Notes under the pieces: generated by a model
Database searches by the model: none
The model's input: the letters and a program-made list of their open reading frames with translations, nothing else
What the model was told of the DNA's origin: nothing
Shown here: piece by piece, positions 29,501 to 37,686 of the stretch
Layout of the letters: each line of letters starts with the position of its first letter
Numbering within the stretch: position 1 is the stretch's first letter
Assembly (NCBI GenBank): GCA_000171875.1
Contig: ABHI01000002.1
Coordinates: 248,001 to 312,000, forward strand
Direction of reading: 5' to 3'
Source of the DNA: Flavobacteriales bacterium ALC-1
Lineage (GTDB): Bacteria; Bacteroidota; Bacteroidia; Flavobacteriales; Flavobacteriaceae
DNA: 64,000 bases
Program-made: the position numbers and the translations under genes

Positions 29501-29816
29501 TATCTTCGAATACAAAGTTGCCTTTGTTTAAGTAGAGTTTATTAGATTTTTGATTTGACGTAAAGTAAATATCCTCTAAACCATCATTATTAATATCACC
29601 AATTGCAACTCCACCGCCATTATAGATATAGCTGTAGTTTAGAAAGTTAAACTCTATGTTTTCTTCAACTGTATTTTCAAAATCTATGTTAGAATGACTT
29701 TCAGGAATAGATGTGAATGCGATATTCCTTCCATCTTCAAATGGTAAAGAATTATGTTCTGAACAGTTAAAACAAATTATTAAAACTACTAATACGAGAC
29801 TATTTCTAAAACACAT
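26544..29816 (-). CDS. FG-GAP/VCBS-repeat lipoprotein with ASPIC/UnbV domains
   Basis: This 1090-residue protein has a lipoprotein signal (lipobox-like ICFNC, Cys18) and many calcium-binding-style FG-GAP repeats with DINNDGWLDIY-type and DYDNDGDQDLF-type cores, filling the two halves of the protein. ASPIC/UnbV-like blocks occur between them (SGIGTRVEVY, LNFGLGDSKMIDSIKVVW, around residues 505-570). Such proteins form beta-propellers and are common among Bacteroidetes surface proteins, often near polysaccharide-use genes. It is followed by the Gfo/Idh oxidoreductase after two bases. Function in detail is unknown. Confidence 0.88.
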   Translation of the reverse strand: MCFRNSLVLVVLIICFNCSEHNSLPFEDGRNIAFTSIPESHSNIDFENTVEENIEFNFLNYSYIYNGGGVAIGDINNDGLEDIYFTSNQKSNKLYLNKGNFVFEDITEDAEVEDGKGWTTGVTMVDINNDGWLDIYVCKSASLDNRRARQNKLFINQKNNTFKDEAVKYGLKEYSFSTQAYFLDYDKDGDLDLYLVNHSTDSNTNSLVLSPQQQASLKTDSRDILFKNENGAYKDVSSTSGISMLRAWGLSASIGDFNNDSWPDIYVANDFLEPDVLYINNQDGTFIDEVLTRFKHISANSMGSDFADINNDLQPDLLVLDMMAADRKRGKENMATMSTAKFNRIVNKGWHHQYMSNMLQLNYGNGSFGEIGQFSGIAKTDWSWAPLIADFDNDGYNDIFITNGIEKDLSNQDFRTTMRSKNRDYSTKESLDKALALIPSKKLPNYMFTNNTDYTFKDVSTDYGFEAKVNSNGAAYADLDNDGDLDLVLNNQSDKASIYRNNTEGNFIKFQFQGQKNNRSGIGTRVEVYTNNTQQIKQLYLSRGYQSSVGYNLNFGLGDSKMIDSIKVVWNDDKTQLFYNVEANKSLTLSHSDANNEDSIKTQMVLFDIVSTSNLGINYKHQSVNFNDYSLQLLLPQKQSTVDNALTVADVNNDGLEDIFIGNTIGFPAELYIQNVSGSFVKSNENLFEKDKAYNDNNALFFDADRDGDLDLYVASGNYSQTEDSPLLQDRLYINNGKGNFTKGQLPKMLSVTKAITASDYDNDGDQDLFVGGRVVPGKYPNSPISYLLENRNGSFVDVTTKKAKSIESIGIVNDAKFSDYDNDGDQDLVVVGEWIPITFFNNNKGVFTKVDLPTNTKKGWFQTIKAIDFDKDGDDDYFVGNYGENNKFHPTEDKPLHIYANNFDDNVSYDIALSKSSDGILFPVRGKECSSQQTPYLNDKIKTYKEFANSSLIDVYGKENIEAALHLEASSFSSYYIKNNGNGNFEFNALPNQAQLGPTLDFEFLDLDKDGSVEVLGIGSIFDSEVETIRYDASQGYILSQSNNELQVYKNVIGLSEGEVKAIESILIKDDLHFVVMLANQELRILKLK

Positions 29817-29859
29817 TTACTTTTAATCAATTTCTAGAACATTAATTCCAAGATTGTGT

Positions 29860-32031
29860 TTAAAAGTCGAATCGATAATTCATTTTAAAAGCGATTCCCC
29901 AATTCTGACGCACAATATCTTGGTTGTAATTATCCGAAATTACTAAATAAATATAAGATAAAGGCTTGTATTCCCATTGTAAACGACTATTAATATTAAA
30001 ATTGTCGCGCTGTGTGTTATACTGCACGTAGGTTGTCCAATTTAGACGGTTATTAAAGAACAATTGTCCAGTAAATCGTGTCAAATGAAACGTTTCTTTT
30101 CCTAATTCATTTAAATCTATAGCATTGACATCGTATGACACTTCTAAGTTTGCAAATGGTAAGAATTGATAGTTTAAATAAACACCACCTGATGCTCGCT
30201 TACCACTATAATAATTCCCTTTCTGAAGATTAACACGATATCTAAATTTTTGATTATTAGCCGAATTATAGCCTACTTTTAATAGCCCATAATTGTACTT
30301 GTCTGGTTGTAATGCATTACCATTTCCTAAAGGGTCAAAACCATATTTAAGATCCACAAAATCATATGTGAAAACATAGTAAATAGCTGATAGATCTTTA
30401 AAAAATACTGCTGAATTTAAAAAGTGAGATGATTGATTTAGTTTTCCGCTTTCATCAAAGTAGTTATTATTACTATAATTTAAGATTCTGAATGAATTTA
30501 GTGTTTTAGAGTTATCATAAAACTTTTCATATTCAATTCCTGCTGTTGTTTGTGTGTAACCTTCTCTTATAACAACATCATTAATAGCATCATAATTAGA
30601 AAGTCTAGGTGTAAAACCAACATCTGTAATATAGTTTTTGCCTAAATTTTTTACCGAAACATTCCACCTTAAACCTCTTTTATTAAACCAAATTCCTGCA
30701 TTATAAAAGTTATTATCTCCAGAAACATCATTAGTTAAACTGGTTCCAAAATTTGCTAAACCAATCCATTTATTATTTGTTGACTTATAATTAAGATTTA
30801 CTCCTGTAACACGATTGTACTCATCTATAAATTCAAAGGTATCTGTTTCTTGTCTATTGATTAGAAAACCTGTTGCAGAAAAATTATTAGATAACTGTTG
30901 CTCTACTACTAAAGCCCCAAAGTTTTGGGAAGCTACATCATCCTCTTTATCAGTTTGCACGTTTAAAACGCCTAATCGTGTTTTAGGCGAAATATTACCT
31001 GATAATTTTAATCCAAATTGCACATCGCTATTTGCACCTACTCTTCGAGAATAAAAAGGGTTTACTCCATTTACTCCTAGATTAGAAAACAAATCAGAAT
31101 TTTCTAAAAAGAAATTTCTACGCTCTGGAAAAAATATTGAGAAGCGACTCAAATTAGTGACTTGTTGATCAACATCAATTTGCGAAAAATCTGGATTTAT
31201 AGTCGCATCAAGTTTTAAAGAAGACGTTACATTATATTGTACATCTAAACTTGGTTTAATGGTAGTTTCATCTGTATTATTGGCAACATCTTCTTGATAA
31301 TTTGCTGTAACAGATGGTGTAATAGCAAACTTGGAACTAGATTTATTTGGCAAGTCTTCAACTGAAAATTTTTCGGTAAAACGCAAATCAAATAGCCTAT
31401 AGTTGCGCTTCACATTTTTAAGAATGGTCCATGAGTTCTTTTTTATGTCTCTAACGTAAAACTGAATTCCGAAAACAGCATTTTCAGCATTAAAATTTAA
31501 GAACTTTAATGGTATAGTAACTTCATAAATTTTATTATTGCCTTCTGTACTGGTTTTTGCTTCCCAAACTGCATTCCAACTTATTGAAAAATCATAACCT
31601 CCATTTATTTTTTCTACAATACCATCTACAAGTGTTCCTAATGCATTTACAGAAAAATAATATGCGTTTTGTTCTTGGTTTTGCGTGTCTAAAACCATTG
31701 CAAAACCATCACTTAAACCAATGGGAACATCTCTTTTTAAAGAGCTAACCTGTGACTTTTCTTCTGTATCGTGATACACTAAACCAACATAAAGGTTTTC
31801 TCCATCATGAAATAGCTTTACTTCAGTCTGTTGTTCTGCTAAACCTTCATCATTTGGTGCATAATTGTAAAAACCTGTATGATTTGGTAATTGTTGCCAA
31901 ACAAGTTCTTCTAGTTTTCCATCAACCTCTATTTTAGCATCGTTGAATTTTATAATAGAGTTTTGGGCTTTTAAATTAAACCCACAACCAAATACAACTA
32001 GCATTAAAAAATGTTTCATCTTATTCTTCAT
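29860..32031 (-). CDS. DUF5916 outer-membrane protein with CBM9-like N-domain
   Basis: This 723-residue protein has a signal peptide (ending LKAQ), a carbohydrate-binding-family-9-like domain at about 25-215 (DAKIEVDGKLEELVWQQLP, KLFHDGENLYVGLVYHD) and a C-terminal beta-barrel-like region with FFPERRNFFLENSDLF and the terminal strand IAFKMNYRFDF. This matches the DUF5916 family. Two ATGs are possible: 32031 (overlapping the upstream gene by 11 bases) and 32019 (just after its stop); both leave a working signal peptide. A role in binding or passage of glycans at the surface is an inference. Confidence 0.85.
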   Translation of the reverse strand: MKNKMKHFLMLVVFGCGFNLKAQNSIIKFNDAKIEVDGKLEELVWQQLPNHTGFYNYAPNDEGLAEQQTEVKLFHDGENLYVGLVYHDTEEKSQVSSLKRDVPIGLSDGFAMVLDTQNQEQNAYYFSVNALGTLVDGIVEKINGGYDFSISWNAVWEAKTSTEGNNKIYEVTIPLKFLNFNAENAVFGIQFYVRDIKKNSWTILKNVKRNYRLFDLRFTEKFSVEDLPNKSSSKFAITPSVTANYQEDVANNTDETTIKPSLDVQYNVTSSLKLDATINPDFSQIDVDQQVTNLSRFSIFFPERRNFFLENSDLFSNLGVNGVNPFYSRRVGANSDVQFGLKLSGNISPKTRLGVLNVQTDKEDDVASQNFGALVVEQQLSNNFSATGFLINRQETDTFEFIDEYNRVTGVNLNYKSTNNKWIGLANFGTSLTNDVSGDNNFYNAGIWFNKRGLRWNVSVKNLGKNYITDVGFTPRLSNYDAINDVVIREGYTQTTAGIEYEKFYDNSKTLNSFRILNYSNNNYFDESGKLNQSSHFLNSAVFFKDLSAIYYVFTYDFVDLKYGFDPLGNGNALQPDKYNYGLLKVGYNSANNQKFRYRVNLQKGNYYSGKRASGGVYLNYQFLPFANLEVSYDVNAIDLNELGKETFHLTRFTGQLFFNNRLNWTTYVQYNTQRDNFNINSRLQWEYKPLSYIYLVISDNYNQDIVRQNWGIAFKMNYRFDF

Positions 32032-33136
32032 TAGCGCTTATTAACTCAATAACTTTTAAAGACACTAGTTTTGAAGACAAAAAGTTTTGACCTGTAACGA
32101 GTCTTCCATCAACTTCAACATGCGGTTTTCCTGATTCAGAAAAATGGAAAGTTCCACCCCTTTTCTCTATAGTTTCTTTAATTAAAAATGGAAACGTTTT
32201 AAAATAGGGTTTGTCTTTATTTTCAAAATCATCTGGATAACCGCTTACGTCTTTACCGTCAACTAAATATTTTCCGTCTTTAGTTTTTAAATTAACAATG
32301 CCTGCAGAGCCGTGACAAACCGATGAAATAACACCATTATGCTCTTCATAAATTTCCATTACTATATTTTGTATTGCTTCATTTTCTGGAACACCAAACA
32401 TGGCACCACCACCACCAATATATTGGACTGCTTTATATTTTGAAACATTAATTTCTGAAGGTGATTTTGTATTTTTTAACGCATTCATAAAATCAGTATC
32501 ATACAAATATTTTTTACTCATTTCGTCAGATGTATTAATATATGCTAATGGTACTGCGCCACCTTCAGGGCTTAAAAAATCTATGGTATATCCTGCGTTT
32601 TTAAATACATCATAGGCGTTTACAATTTCTGAAAAACTATTACCTGTATTTAACTTAGTATCACCATAATAATGTGCATTAGAAACAATAAGCAACACAG
32701 ATTTTTCGTTAGGGCCATCGATTCTAGTTGCAGTTTTACTAATAATTTTCCATTCGTTTTCAAACTTTTTCAATAGAAACAAATCAATATATACCCATTT
32801 TCTTTCGGGACCAGCAATTTCAACTTTCGCAGTTGCTATGTCTTTTGTAACTTCAATTTCTAGAACTTTAGCATCACGTCCATTAAATTTTCCTTTTTCG
32901 GCATTTTTAAAAAAACCTACATATTCTTTAGGTGAATAACGGTTGAAACTTCCATCTCTTTTAGTAAGGTATAAGGTCGCATTTTCTGCAAAAGCACTTT
33001 CTAACATTTCCGGTTTGTTATAAGAACTACCTTCCATATACTTCTGTAAAGCTTTTTCTACATTAGCGCATTCTGATTGTGCATTTGAAAATTGAAATGC
33101 AAAAAGTACTGTTAGTAATAGGGTTAAATTTTTCAT
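32021..33136 (-). CDS. Secreted NTF2-like plus DJ-1/PfpI fusion protein
   Basis: The protein has a signal peptide (MKNLTLLLTV...FSNAQ) and two domains. Residues about 22-140 are an NTF2-like/SnoaL lumazine-binding-type fold (ENATLYLTKRDGSF, WKIISKTATRI). Residues about 145-365 are a DJ-1/PfpI (Hsp31-like) domain with GGGGAMFGVPENEAI, the nucleophile SVCHGSAG (C274-H275) and a partner Glu near 170. DJ-1 proteins act as glyoxalases, deglycases or chaperones. The fusion and export are unusual for that family. I place the start at ATG 33136; an upstream frame would add 14 residues before the signal peptide. Confidence 0.82.
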   Translation of the reverse strand: MKNLTLLLTVLFAFQFSNAQSECANVEKALQKYMEGSSYNKPEMLESAFAENATLYLTKRDGSFNRYSPKEYVGFFKNAEKGKFNGRDAKVLEIEVTKDIATAKVEIAGPERKWVYIDLFLLKKFENEWKIISKTATRIDGPNEKSVLLIVSNAHYYGDTKLNTGNSFSEIVNAYDVFKNAGYTIDFLSPEGGAVPLAYINTSDEMSKKYLYDTDFMNALKNTKSPSEINVSKYKAVQYIGGGGAMFGVPENEAIQNIVMEIYEEHNGVISSVCHGSAGIVNLKTKDGKYLVDGKDVSGYPDDFENKDKPYFKTFPFLIKETIEKRGGTFHFSESGKPHVEVDGRLVTGQNFLSSKLVSLKVIELISANEE

Positions 33137-33240
33137 GATTAATTGTTTTTTGATTTGAATACAAACTTCAATAAACAAATGAAAAATGATGTATTAGGTT
33201 ATAATAGAATTGTCCAGAATTATAAATTTGGATAAAATAA

Positions 33241-34290
33241 CTAAGAAAACTGCTTTTTAAACTCAGAAGGCGTTACACCCACAGTTTTCTTGAATGTTGC
33301 GTAGAATGTAGACTTAGAAGAGAATCCTGCTTCAAAACCGATAGCTTCTAAAGTAAATTGATTGTTCTCTATTAATAGTTTTTTGGCTTCTTCAATTCTT
33401 AGTTCATTTATATATTGTGCAAATGACTTTTCTAAATTATCGTTTAATAATTGCGATAAATAATGTTTAGAAATATCTAATCCATCAGCCAAATCTTTTA
33501 GTTTTACATTCGGATTTTTAAACAATGTTCTTGTTTGCATTAAATCAGATAACTTTCTAATAAGCTTTTCTGCTTCACTTGAATTAATCTTTTTTGCAGC
33601 ATATTTTTCTGGAATATCTTGAAAAACACTCTCTCTATTCTTTTTAAATAACAGAAAAACTAACAATGCATAAAACACTACCGAAAATGTAATGGTTCCT
33701 ACTAAATAGAGATAAAAATAACCAATAATATATGCTGAATAAATTAACGCATTCCCAATAAAAACAGCAACAAGCCATACCTCAGAAGTTGTACACCCTT
33801 TCTGTTTATTAATAAGTTTCTTAAAGATATCTTTTAAAACAAACCCAGAAAAGATCAAATAAATTCCCCAAACTGCATAAATAAAATGAACGAAATACTG
33901 ATGCCAAAAATCTATGTTGGTGCTATATGGTTTTATAATTCCAGTTATAACAATAATTAAAGTAAGAATCGAATAGTGTAGTTTCCATGATTGTGGAATA
34001 ATCTTCTTGTTTTCTACTGAAGATTTTAAATAATAAAATAAAGAAACACCTATTAAAAAACAGGCAGATAAACCAATTTGAGAAACTAATATCTCACGAT
34101 TAGCTTTTTCTGTAAAAATGATATAAATAGATTTTCCTATTCTTAAGCTCAACATTAATAGTAGAAGTCCAAAAAATAAATTTTGAACACGTTTTTGCTT
34201 GCTGAAAAATAAGAAGTAAAAACTCGCTATAAACCCATTGAATACTCCAATTGAACATATAAAAAACAGTAAAGGGCTCTCAAATGTCAT
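33241..34290 (-). CDS. Membrane-anchored AraC-family regulator
   Basis: The first 215 residues of this 349-residue protein form about six to seven transmembrane segments, and the last 100 form an AraC-type double helix-turn-helix (VKLKDLADGLDISKHYLSQLLN and the conserved IGFEAGFSSKSTFYATFKKTVGVTP). Such 7TM-AraC proteins are common one-component regulators in Bacteroidetes. Its start is five bases after the stop of umuD, so it is probably co-transcribed with it. It may regulate the NTF2/DJ-1 gene or the DUF5916 gene downstream, which is a guess from position only. Confidence 0.88.
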   Translation of the reverse strand: MTFESPLLFFICSIGVFNGFIASFYFLFFSKQKRVQNLFFGLLLLMLSLRIGKSIYIIFTEKANREILVSQIGLSACFLIGVSLFYYLKSSVENKKIIPQSWKLHYSILTLIIVITGIIKPYSTNIDFWHQYFVHFIYAVWGIYLIFSGFVLKDIFKKLINKQKGCTTSEVWLVAVFIGNALIYSAYIIGYFYLYLVGTITFSVVFYALLVFLLFKKNRESVFQDIPEKYAAKKINSSEAEKLIRKLSDLMQTRTLFKNPNVKLKDLADGLDISKHYLSQLLNDNLEKSFAQYINELRIEEAKKLLIENNQFTLEAIGFEAGFSSKSTFYATFKKTVGVTPSEFKKQFS

Positions 34291-34295
34291 AAAGA

Positions 34296-34736
34296 TTATA
34301 CCTTTTTAATCACATTGGTTACAATTCCCCAAACTACAAAACTGTTCTCTTCTGAAATTTTTATAATTGGGTAATCTGGATTTTCTGGTTGTAGCCATAC
34401 TTCACCTTCAGATACTCTAAGACGCTTTACAGTAAATTCACCATCTAAAAAACAGACTGCAATTTTATTATTCTCAGGTTCTAAACTTCTATCTATAACA
34501 AGTAAATCGTTATCGTCTAAACCTGCACCAATCATTGATTGACCACTTACTCTAGCATAAAATGTAGCTTCTTTGTTTTTTACTAATTCATCATCTAAGG
34601 ATAAACGTTGCTCTTTAAAATCATCTGCTGGAGACGGAAAACCTGCTGAAATTCCAGTATCAAAAAAATTAGTACCAGCTCCTTCAATAGCTTCTGGAAT
34701 GAAAAAAGTTAAGTTTTCTGATTTATACACTATCAT
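34296..34736 (-). CDS. umuD: UmuD-like self-cleaving S24 protease, without UmuC
   Basis: This 146-residue protein has the UmuD layout: cleavage site A31-G32 (ISAGFPSP), catalytic serine in VSGQSMIGAG (S67) and lysine in GEFTVKRL (K104), all at canonical spacing. UmuD' normally joins UmuC to form the mutagenic polymerase V. Here no umuC follows; the next gene is an AraC regulator. UmuC could be elsewhere, or this protein may act as a LexA-like repressor accessory. There is no N-terminal DNA-binding domain. Confidence 0.88.
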   Translation of the reverse strand: MIVYKSENLTFFIPEAIEGAGTNFFDTGISAGFPSPADDFKEQRLSLDDELVKNKEATFYARVSGQSMIGAGLDDNDLLVIDRSLEPENNKIAVCFLDGEFTVKRLRVSEGEVWLQPENPDYPIIKISEENSFVVWGIVTNVIKKV

Positions 34737-35040
34737 ATTTTATTGTTCTATGATTATTACTGTAATAGTTAGTTAATTCGAGTATAGTTTTAAAGGTTTT
34801 CCTATTTGATTTAGTGAGTCTTATTCTAATTGTAATAATACAAGTACTGCAATATTTTTTCTTCTAAACAGACGTTAGATTCAGAAAATAACCTCCATAA
34901 CGTTTATCCAAAGATATGGCAGTTTTTATATTTACCTTTTCTTTTGCTATCGAATTGCATAACTTTTTAATCTTAACATACATTTAGGCCTTTGAATTTT
35001 CTATAAAGTGAAAGGTCTTTTTATATTTATGCCTTGAATT

Positions 35041-35145
35041 TGATCAGGTTGAGCACATACGTATCGCTAGCTTCAGTGTATGAACAGTCGAGACCTATTC
35101 GCAAATAAGATCCTAACACAAGTTCAAGATGACAAAAACTGGAGT
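35041..35145. repeat. Composite dispersed-repeat remnant
   Basis: CAGTCGAGACCTATT (35085-35099) recurs with one change at 54809-54823. Downstream, CCTAACACAAGTTCAAGATGACA has the form of the flavobacterial CTGAAACAAGTTCAG-type intergenic repeat, also seen at 52841-52862. About 30 bases seem to be inserted between GTTGAGC and CAGTCGA relative to the 54.8 kb copy. Confidence 0.5.
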
Positions 35146-35160
35146 TTAACCATTAAAGAT

Positions 35161-35181
35161 ATTCCTGTCTTCTCAGGAAAT
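35161..35181. repeat. Short palindrome (TTCCTGC family), copy 2
   Basis: TTCCTG (35162-35167) pairs with CAGGAA (35174-35179) across TCTTCT, four bases before AAATATG of the aldo/keto reductase gene. It resembles the copies at 36-57 and 57701-57722. Confidence 0.5.
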
Positions 35182-35185
35182 AAAT

Positions 35186-36223
35186 ATGAAATACACAACA
35201 CTACCTAACACAGATATAGAAGTTAGTAAAATATGCCTTGGCACGATGACTTGGGGAAATCAAAATACCCAAAACGAAGGCTTTGCTCAAATGGATATGG
35301 CAATTGATAAAGGAGTTAATTTCTTTGATGTTGCAGAGCTATATCCAGTGCCAGCTACAGCGGAAACTTATGCGGAAACTGAGCGTATTATTGGCAATTG
35401 GTTTACAAAAACAGGCAATAGAGATAAAGTGATTTTAGCGACTAAAATTGCTGGTCCTGGTGATTATACAGCGCACATTAGAACTACAGGTTTTAGTAAA
35501 GACGCCTTAAATGAAGCAGTTGATAATAGTTTAAAGCGATTACAAACTGATTATATAGATTTATACCAATTACATTGGCCAGAGCGTCATACAAATATGT
35601 TTGGAATAAGAGACTATAAACACAACTCAAATGAGCAATGGGAAGATAATTTTAATGAAATTCTTCATAACCTAGATGAAATTGTTAAGTCTGGTAAAAT
35701 AAGGCAAGTTGGTATCTCTAACGAAAAAGCTTGGGGAACGATGCGTTATTTAGAAGAATCTAAAGCACATAATTTACCTAGAGCGATTACAATTCAGAAT
35801 GCATATTCATTATTAAACAGAGTTTTTGAAGGTGATATGGCAGAAATTGCAATAAGAGAGAACATTGGGCTTTTAGCCTATTCTCCAATGGCATTTGGTG
35901 TCTTATCTGGTAAGTATATAAAAGGCATTGCAACTGATAATGCACGTTTAAAGCTCTTCCCTAGATTTGCTAGATATAGTAGTGAACAAGCAACTGAAGC
36001 TACAAAACGTTACTTAAGAATAGCTGAGGATAATAATATGACTTTAGCACAAATGTCATTAGCATTTGTAACTGATAGACCATTTGTAACGAGTAATATT
36101 ATCGGTGCAACTAGCATAGAGCAATTAGAAGAAAACATTGATAGTATTAACATTACTTTGTCAGAAGATGTTATGAATGCTATTGAAACCGTGCATGCTG
36201 AGATTCCTAATCCTGCACCATAA
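35186..36223 (+). CDS. Aldo/keto reductase (Tas-like)
   Basis: This 345-residue NADPH-dependent (beta/alpha)8-barrel reductase has the catalytic tetrad: Asp and Tyr in NFFDVAELYP (about 45-55), Lys in VILATKIAG (about 90) and His in YQLHWPER (about 130). The C-terminal cofactor block is ITSNIIGATSIEQLEENI-like (residues 305-320). The spacing and the ELYPVPATAETY stretch match the Tas subgroup of NADP-dependent aldehyde reductases. It is transcribed alone, ahead of a terminator. The substrate is not predictable. Confidence 0.92.
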   Translation: MKYTTLPNTDIEVSKICLGTMTWGNQNTQNEGFAQMDMAIDKGVNFFDVAELYPVPATAETYAETERIIGNWFTKTGNRDKVILATKIAGPGDYTAHIRTTGFSKDALNEAVDNSLKRLQTDYIDLYQLHWPERHTNMFGIRDYKHNSNEQWEDNFNEILHNLDEIVKSGKIRQVGISNEKAWGTMRYLEESKAHNLPRAITIQNAYSLLNRVFEGDMAEIAIRENIGLLAYSPMAFGVLSGKYIKGIATDNARLKLFPRFARYSSEQATEATKRYLRIAEDNNMTLAQMSLAFVTDRPFVTSNIIGATSIEQLEENIDSINITLSEDVMNAIETVHAEIPNPAP

Positions 36224-36253
36224 AAGAGCCGTGTCTAGGATTTGAAATAAAAT

Positions 36254-36282
36254 AAAAAGCTCTGATTTCTCAGAGCTTTTTT
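36254..36282 (+). terminator. Intrinsic terminator after the aldo/keto reductase
   Basis: AAAAAGCTCTG pairs with CAGAGCTTTTT around ATTTCT and is followed by TATTG. It lies 30 bases after the stop. Confidence 0.82.
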
Positions 36283-36316
36283 ATTGTAAATTGAAACCCG
36301 TTAACCCATTACTGTT

Positions 36317-37150
36317 GTGACTAGAGGAATCATCTATATGCTTATTGCCACCTTCACTTTTGCTTGGATGAACTTAATGGCAAAATATTTGCAGGATTTT
36401 CATCCGCTTCAAGTTGTTTTTTTTAGAGCCTTTGGTACTTTCATATTTATATTTCCATATATGATTTATAAAAAAATAACGATAGTTGGTAAACACGTTT
36501 TTTGGTTAAGCTTTAGAGGTATCTTAAGTTTTGTGTCCTTAGCTTTATTTTTTAAAGTTGTTCAAGATATTCCATTAGGATCAGCTGTAGCTTTACGCTA
36601 TACAGCACCAATTTTTAGTGTTATATTAGCTTTTTTCTTCTTAAAAGAACATGTAAAGTTCTGGCAATGGATGAGTTTATTAGTTGCTTTAGCTGGTGCT
36701 TTTATAATGAAAGGAGTCGACTTTAGAATCGATAAGATAAGCTTTATACTCATTATGTTGTCTTCTCTTCTGGTAGGTGGAGTCTTTGTTATTATTAGAT
36801 ATTTAGGATCTAAAGAACATTACCTAACCATTATTAATTATTTTATGGTGTTTTCCATAATTGGTAGTCTTTTTTTTATTGGTCATTGGAGAATGCCAGT
36901 AGGACAAGAATGGTTATGGATAAGTTTAATAGGTGTGTTGGGACTAATAGGACAATTATTTTTAACTCAATCCTTTCAACTTGCAGAAGCAAGTGCAGTT
37001 GCTCCAATTAAATATATGGAATTGGTATATGCCTTACTATTTGGTTTTGTTTTATTTGACGAAACTTACAGTTTATGGCCAATAATTGGGATGTTATTGG
37101 TGGTGCTCGGAATGGTTCTTAACATATTGATTAAGCGTAGACAACAATAA
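36317..37150 (+). CDS. EamA/DMT-family transporter
   Basis: The 277-residue membrane protein has ten hydrophobic segments arranged as two EamA repeats: the first ends near ALAGAFIMKG (residue about 135) and the second contains FQLAEASAVAPIKYMELVYALLFG. Such drug/metabolite transporters export small molecules or amino acids. The start is taken as GTG 36317 (MTRGIIYMLIATF...); an ATG seven codons later is possible but would clip the first helix. It ends one base before the convergent Lrp gene. Confidence 0.88.
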   Translation: MTRGIIYMLIATFTFAWMNLMAKYLQDFHPLQVVFFRAFGTFIFIFPYMIYKKITIVGKHVFWLSFRGILSFVSLALFFKVVQDIPLGSAVALRYTAPIFSVILAFFFLKEHVKFWQWMSLLVALAGAFIMKGVDFRIDKISFILIMLSSLLVGGVFVIIRYLGSKEHYLTIINYFMVFSIIGSLFFIGHWRMPVGQEWLWISLIGVLGLIGQLFLTQSFQLAEASAVAPIKYMELVYALLFGFVLFDETYSLWPIIGMLLVVLGMVLNILIKRRQQ

Positions 37151-37151
37151 C

Positions 37152-37622
37152 TTATATTTTAATCTGTCGATTAATTTGTTCTTGTAACGAAATAAAGGTT
37201 TCAGTACGTGATACTCCTTTTATACTTTGTATTTCAGAATTAAGAAGGTGCATTAAATGCTCATTATCTTTAGAAAGAATTTTAATAAAGATACTCCAAT
37301 GACCAGTGGTATAGTGACATTCTATAACTTCAGGGATTTTTTTTAGCTGTCTTACAGCTTCAGGGTTACTAACTGCTTTATCTAAATAAACACCAACAAA
37401 AGCCATAGTAGTATAACCTAAAACTTTAGGGTTAACAATAAATTTTGAGCCTGCCAACAAACCCGATTTTTCAAGTTTTTTGAGACGCTGATGAATTGCA
37501 GCACCAGAAATACCAACATTACGTGCAATTTCTAGAATTGGAGTTCTAGCATCTTCCATTAATGCTCTAAGTATCTTTTTATCGATACCATCAATATAAA
37601 CTCCTTTATCATTAATCTTCAT
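37152..37622 (-). CDS. Lrp/AsnC-family transcriptional regulator
   Basis: This 156-residue protein has an N-terminal winged helix-turn-helix (IDKKILRALMEDARTPILEIARNVGISGAAIHQRLKKLEKSG; residues 13-55) and a C-terminal RAM ligand-binding domain (about 70-150, with CHYTTGHWSIFIKI). Lrp proteins sense amino acids. It lies 64 bases downstream of the saccharopine-dehydrogenase-like gene on the same strand, so control of lysine catabolism is a reasonable inference. Confidence 0.9.
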   Translation of the reverse strand: MKINDKGVYIDGIDKKILRALMEDARTPILEIARNVGISGAAIHQRLKKLEKSGLLAGSKFIVNPKVLGYTTMAFVGVYLDKAVSNPEAVRQLKKIPEVIECHYTTGHWSIFIKILSKDNEHLMHLLNSEIQSIKGVSRTETFISLQEQINRQIKI

Positions 37623-37686
37623 GGTTGATTCTGTTTAAGGATTGAAACTTAAAAATAAGAAAACGATTTCAAATTAAAATCTCAGT

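Larger units (their letters stand above)
34737..35185. other. 449-base intergenic region with repeat remnants
   Basis: This is the only long gene-free stretch. It holds the upstream regions of umuD (minus) and the aldo/keto reductase (plus). From about 35041 it carries repeat-like sequence: GTTGAGC, then a 30-base insert, CAGTCGAGACCTATT, then CAAGTTCAAGATGACA, and finally the palindrome before 35186. I see no tRNA, riboswitch or convincing small gene here. Confidence 0.6.

Noticed and set aside
35080..35208. A 42-codon open frame starting MNSRDLFANK between umuD and the aldo/keto reductase
   Set aside because: It lies within dispersed repeat sequence and runs into the start of the next gene in another frame; no family resemblance and no separate ribosome-binding context.
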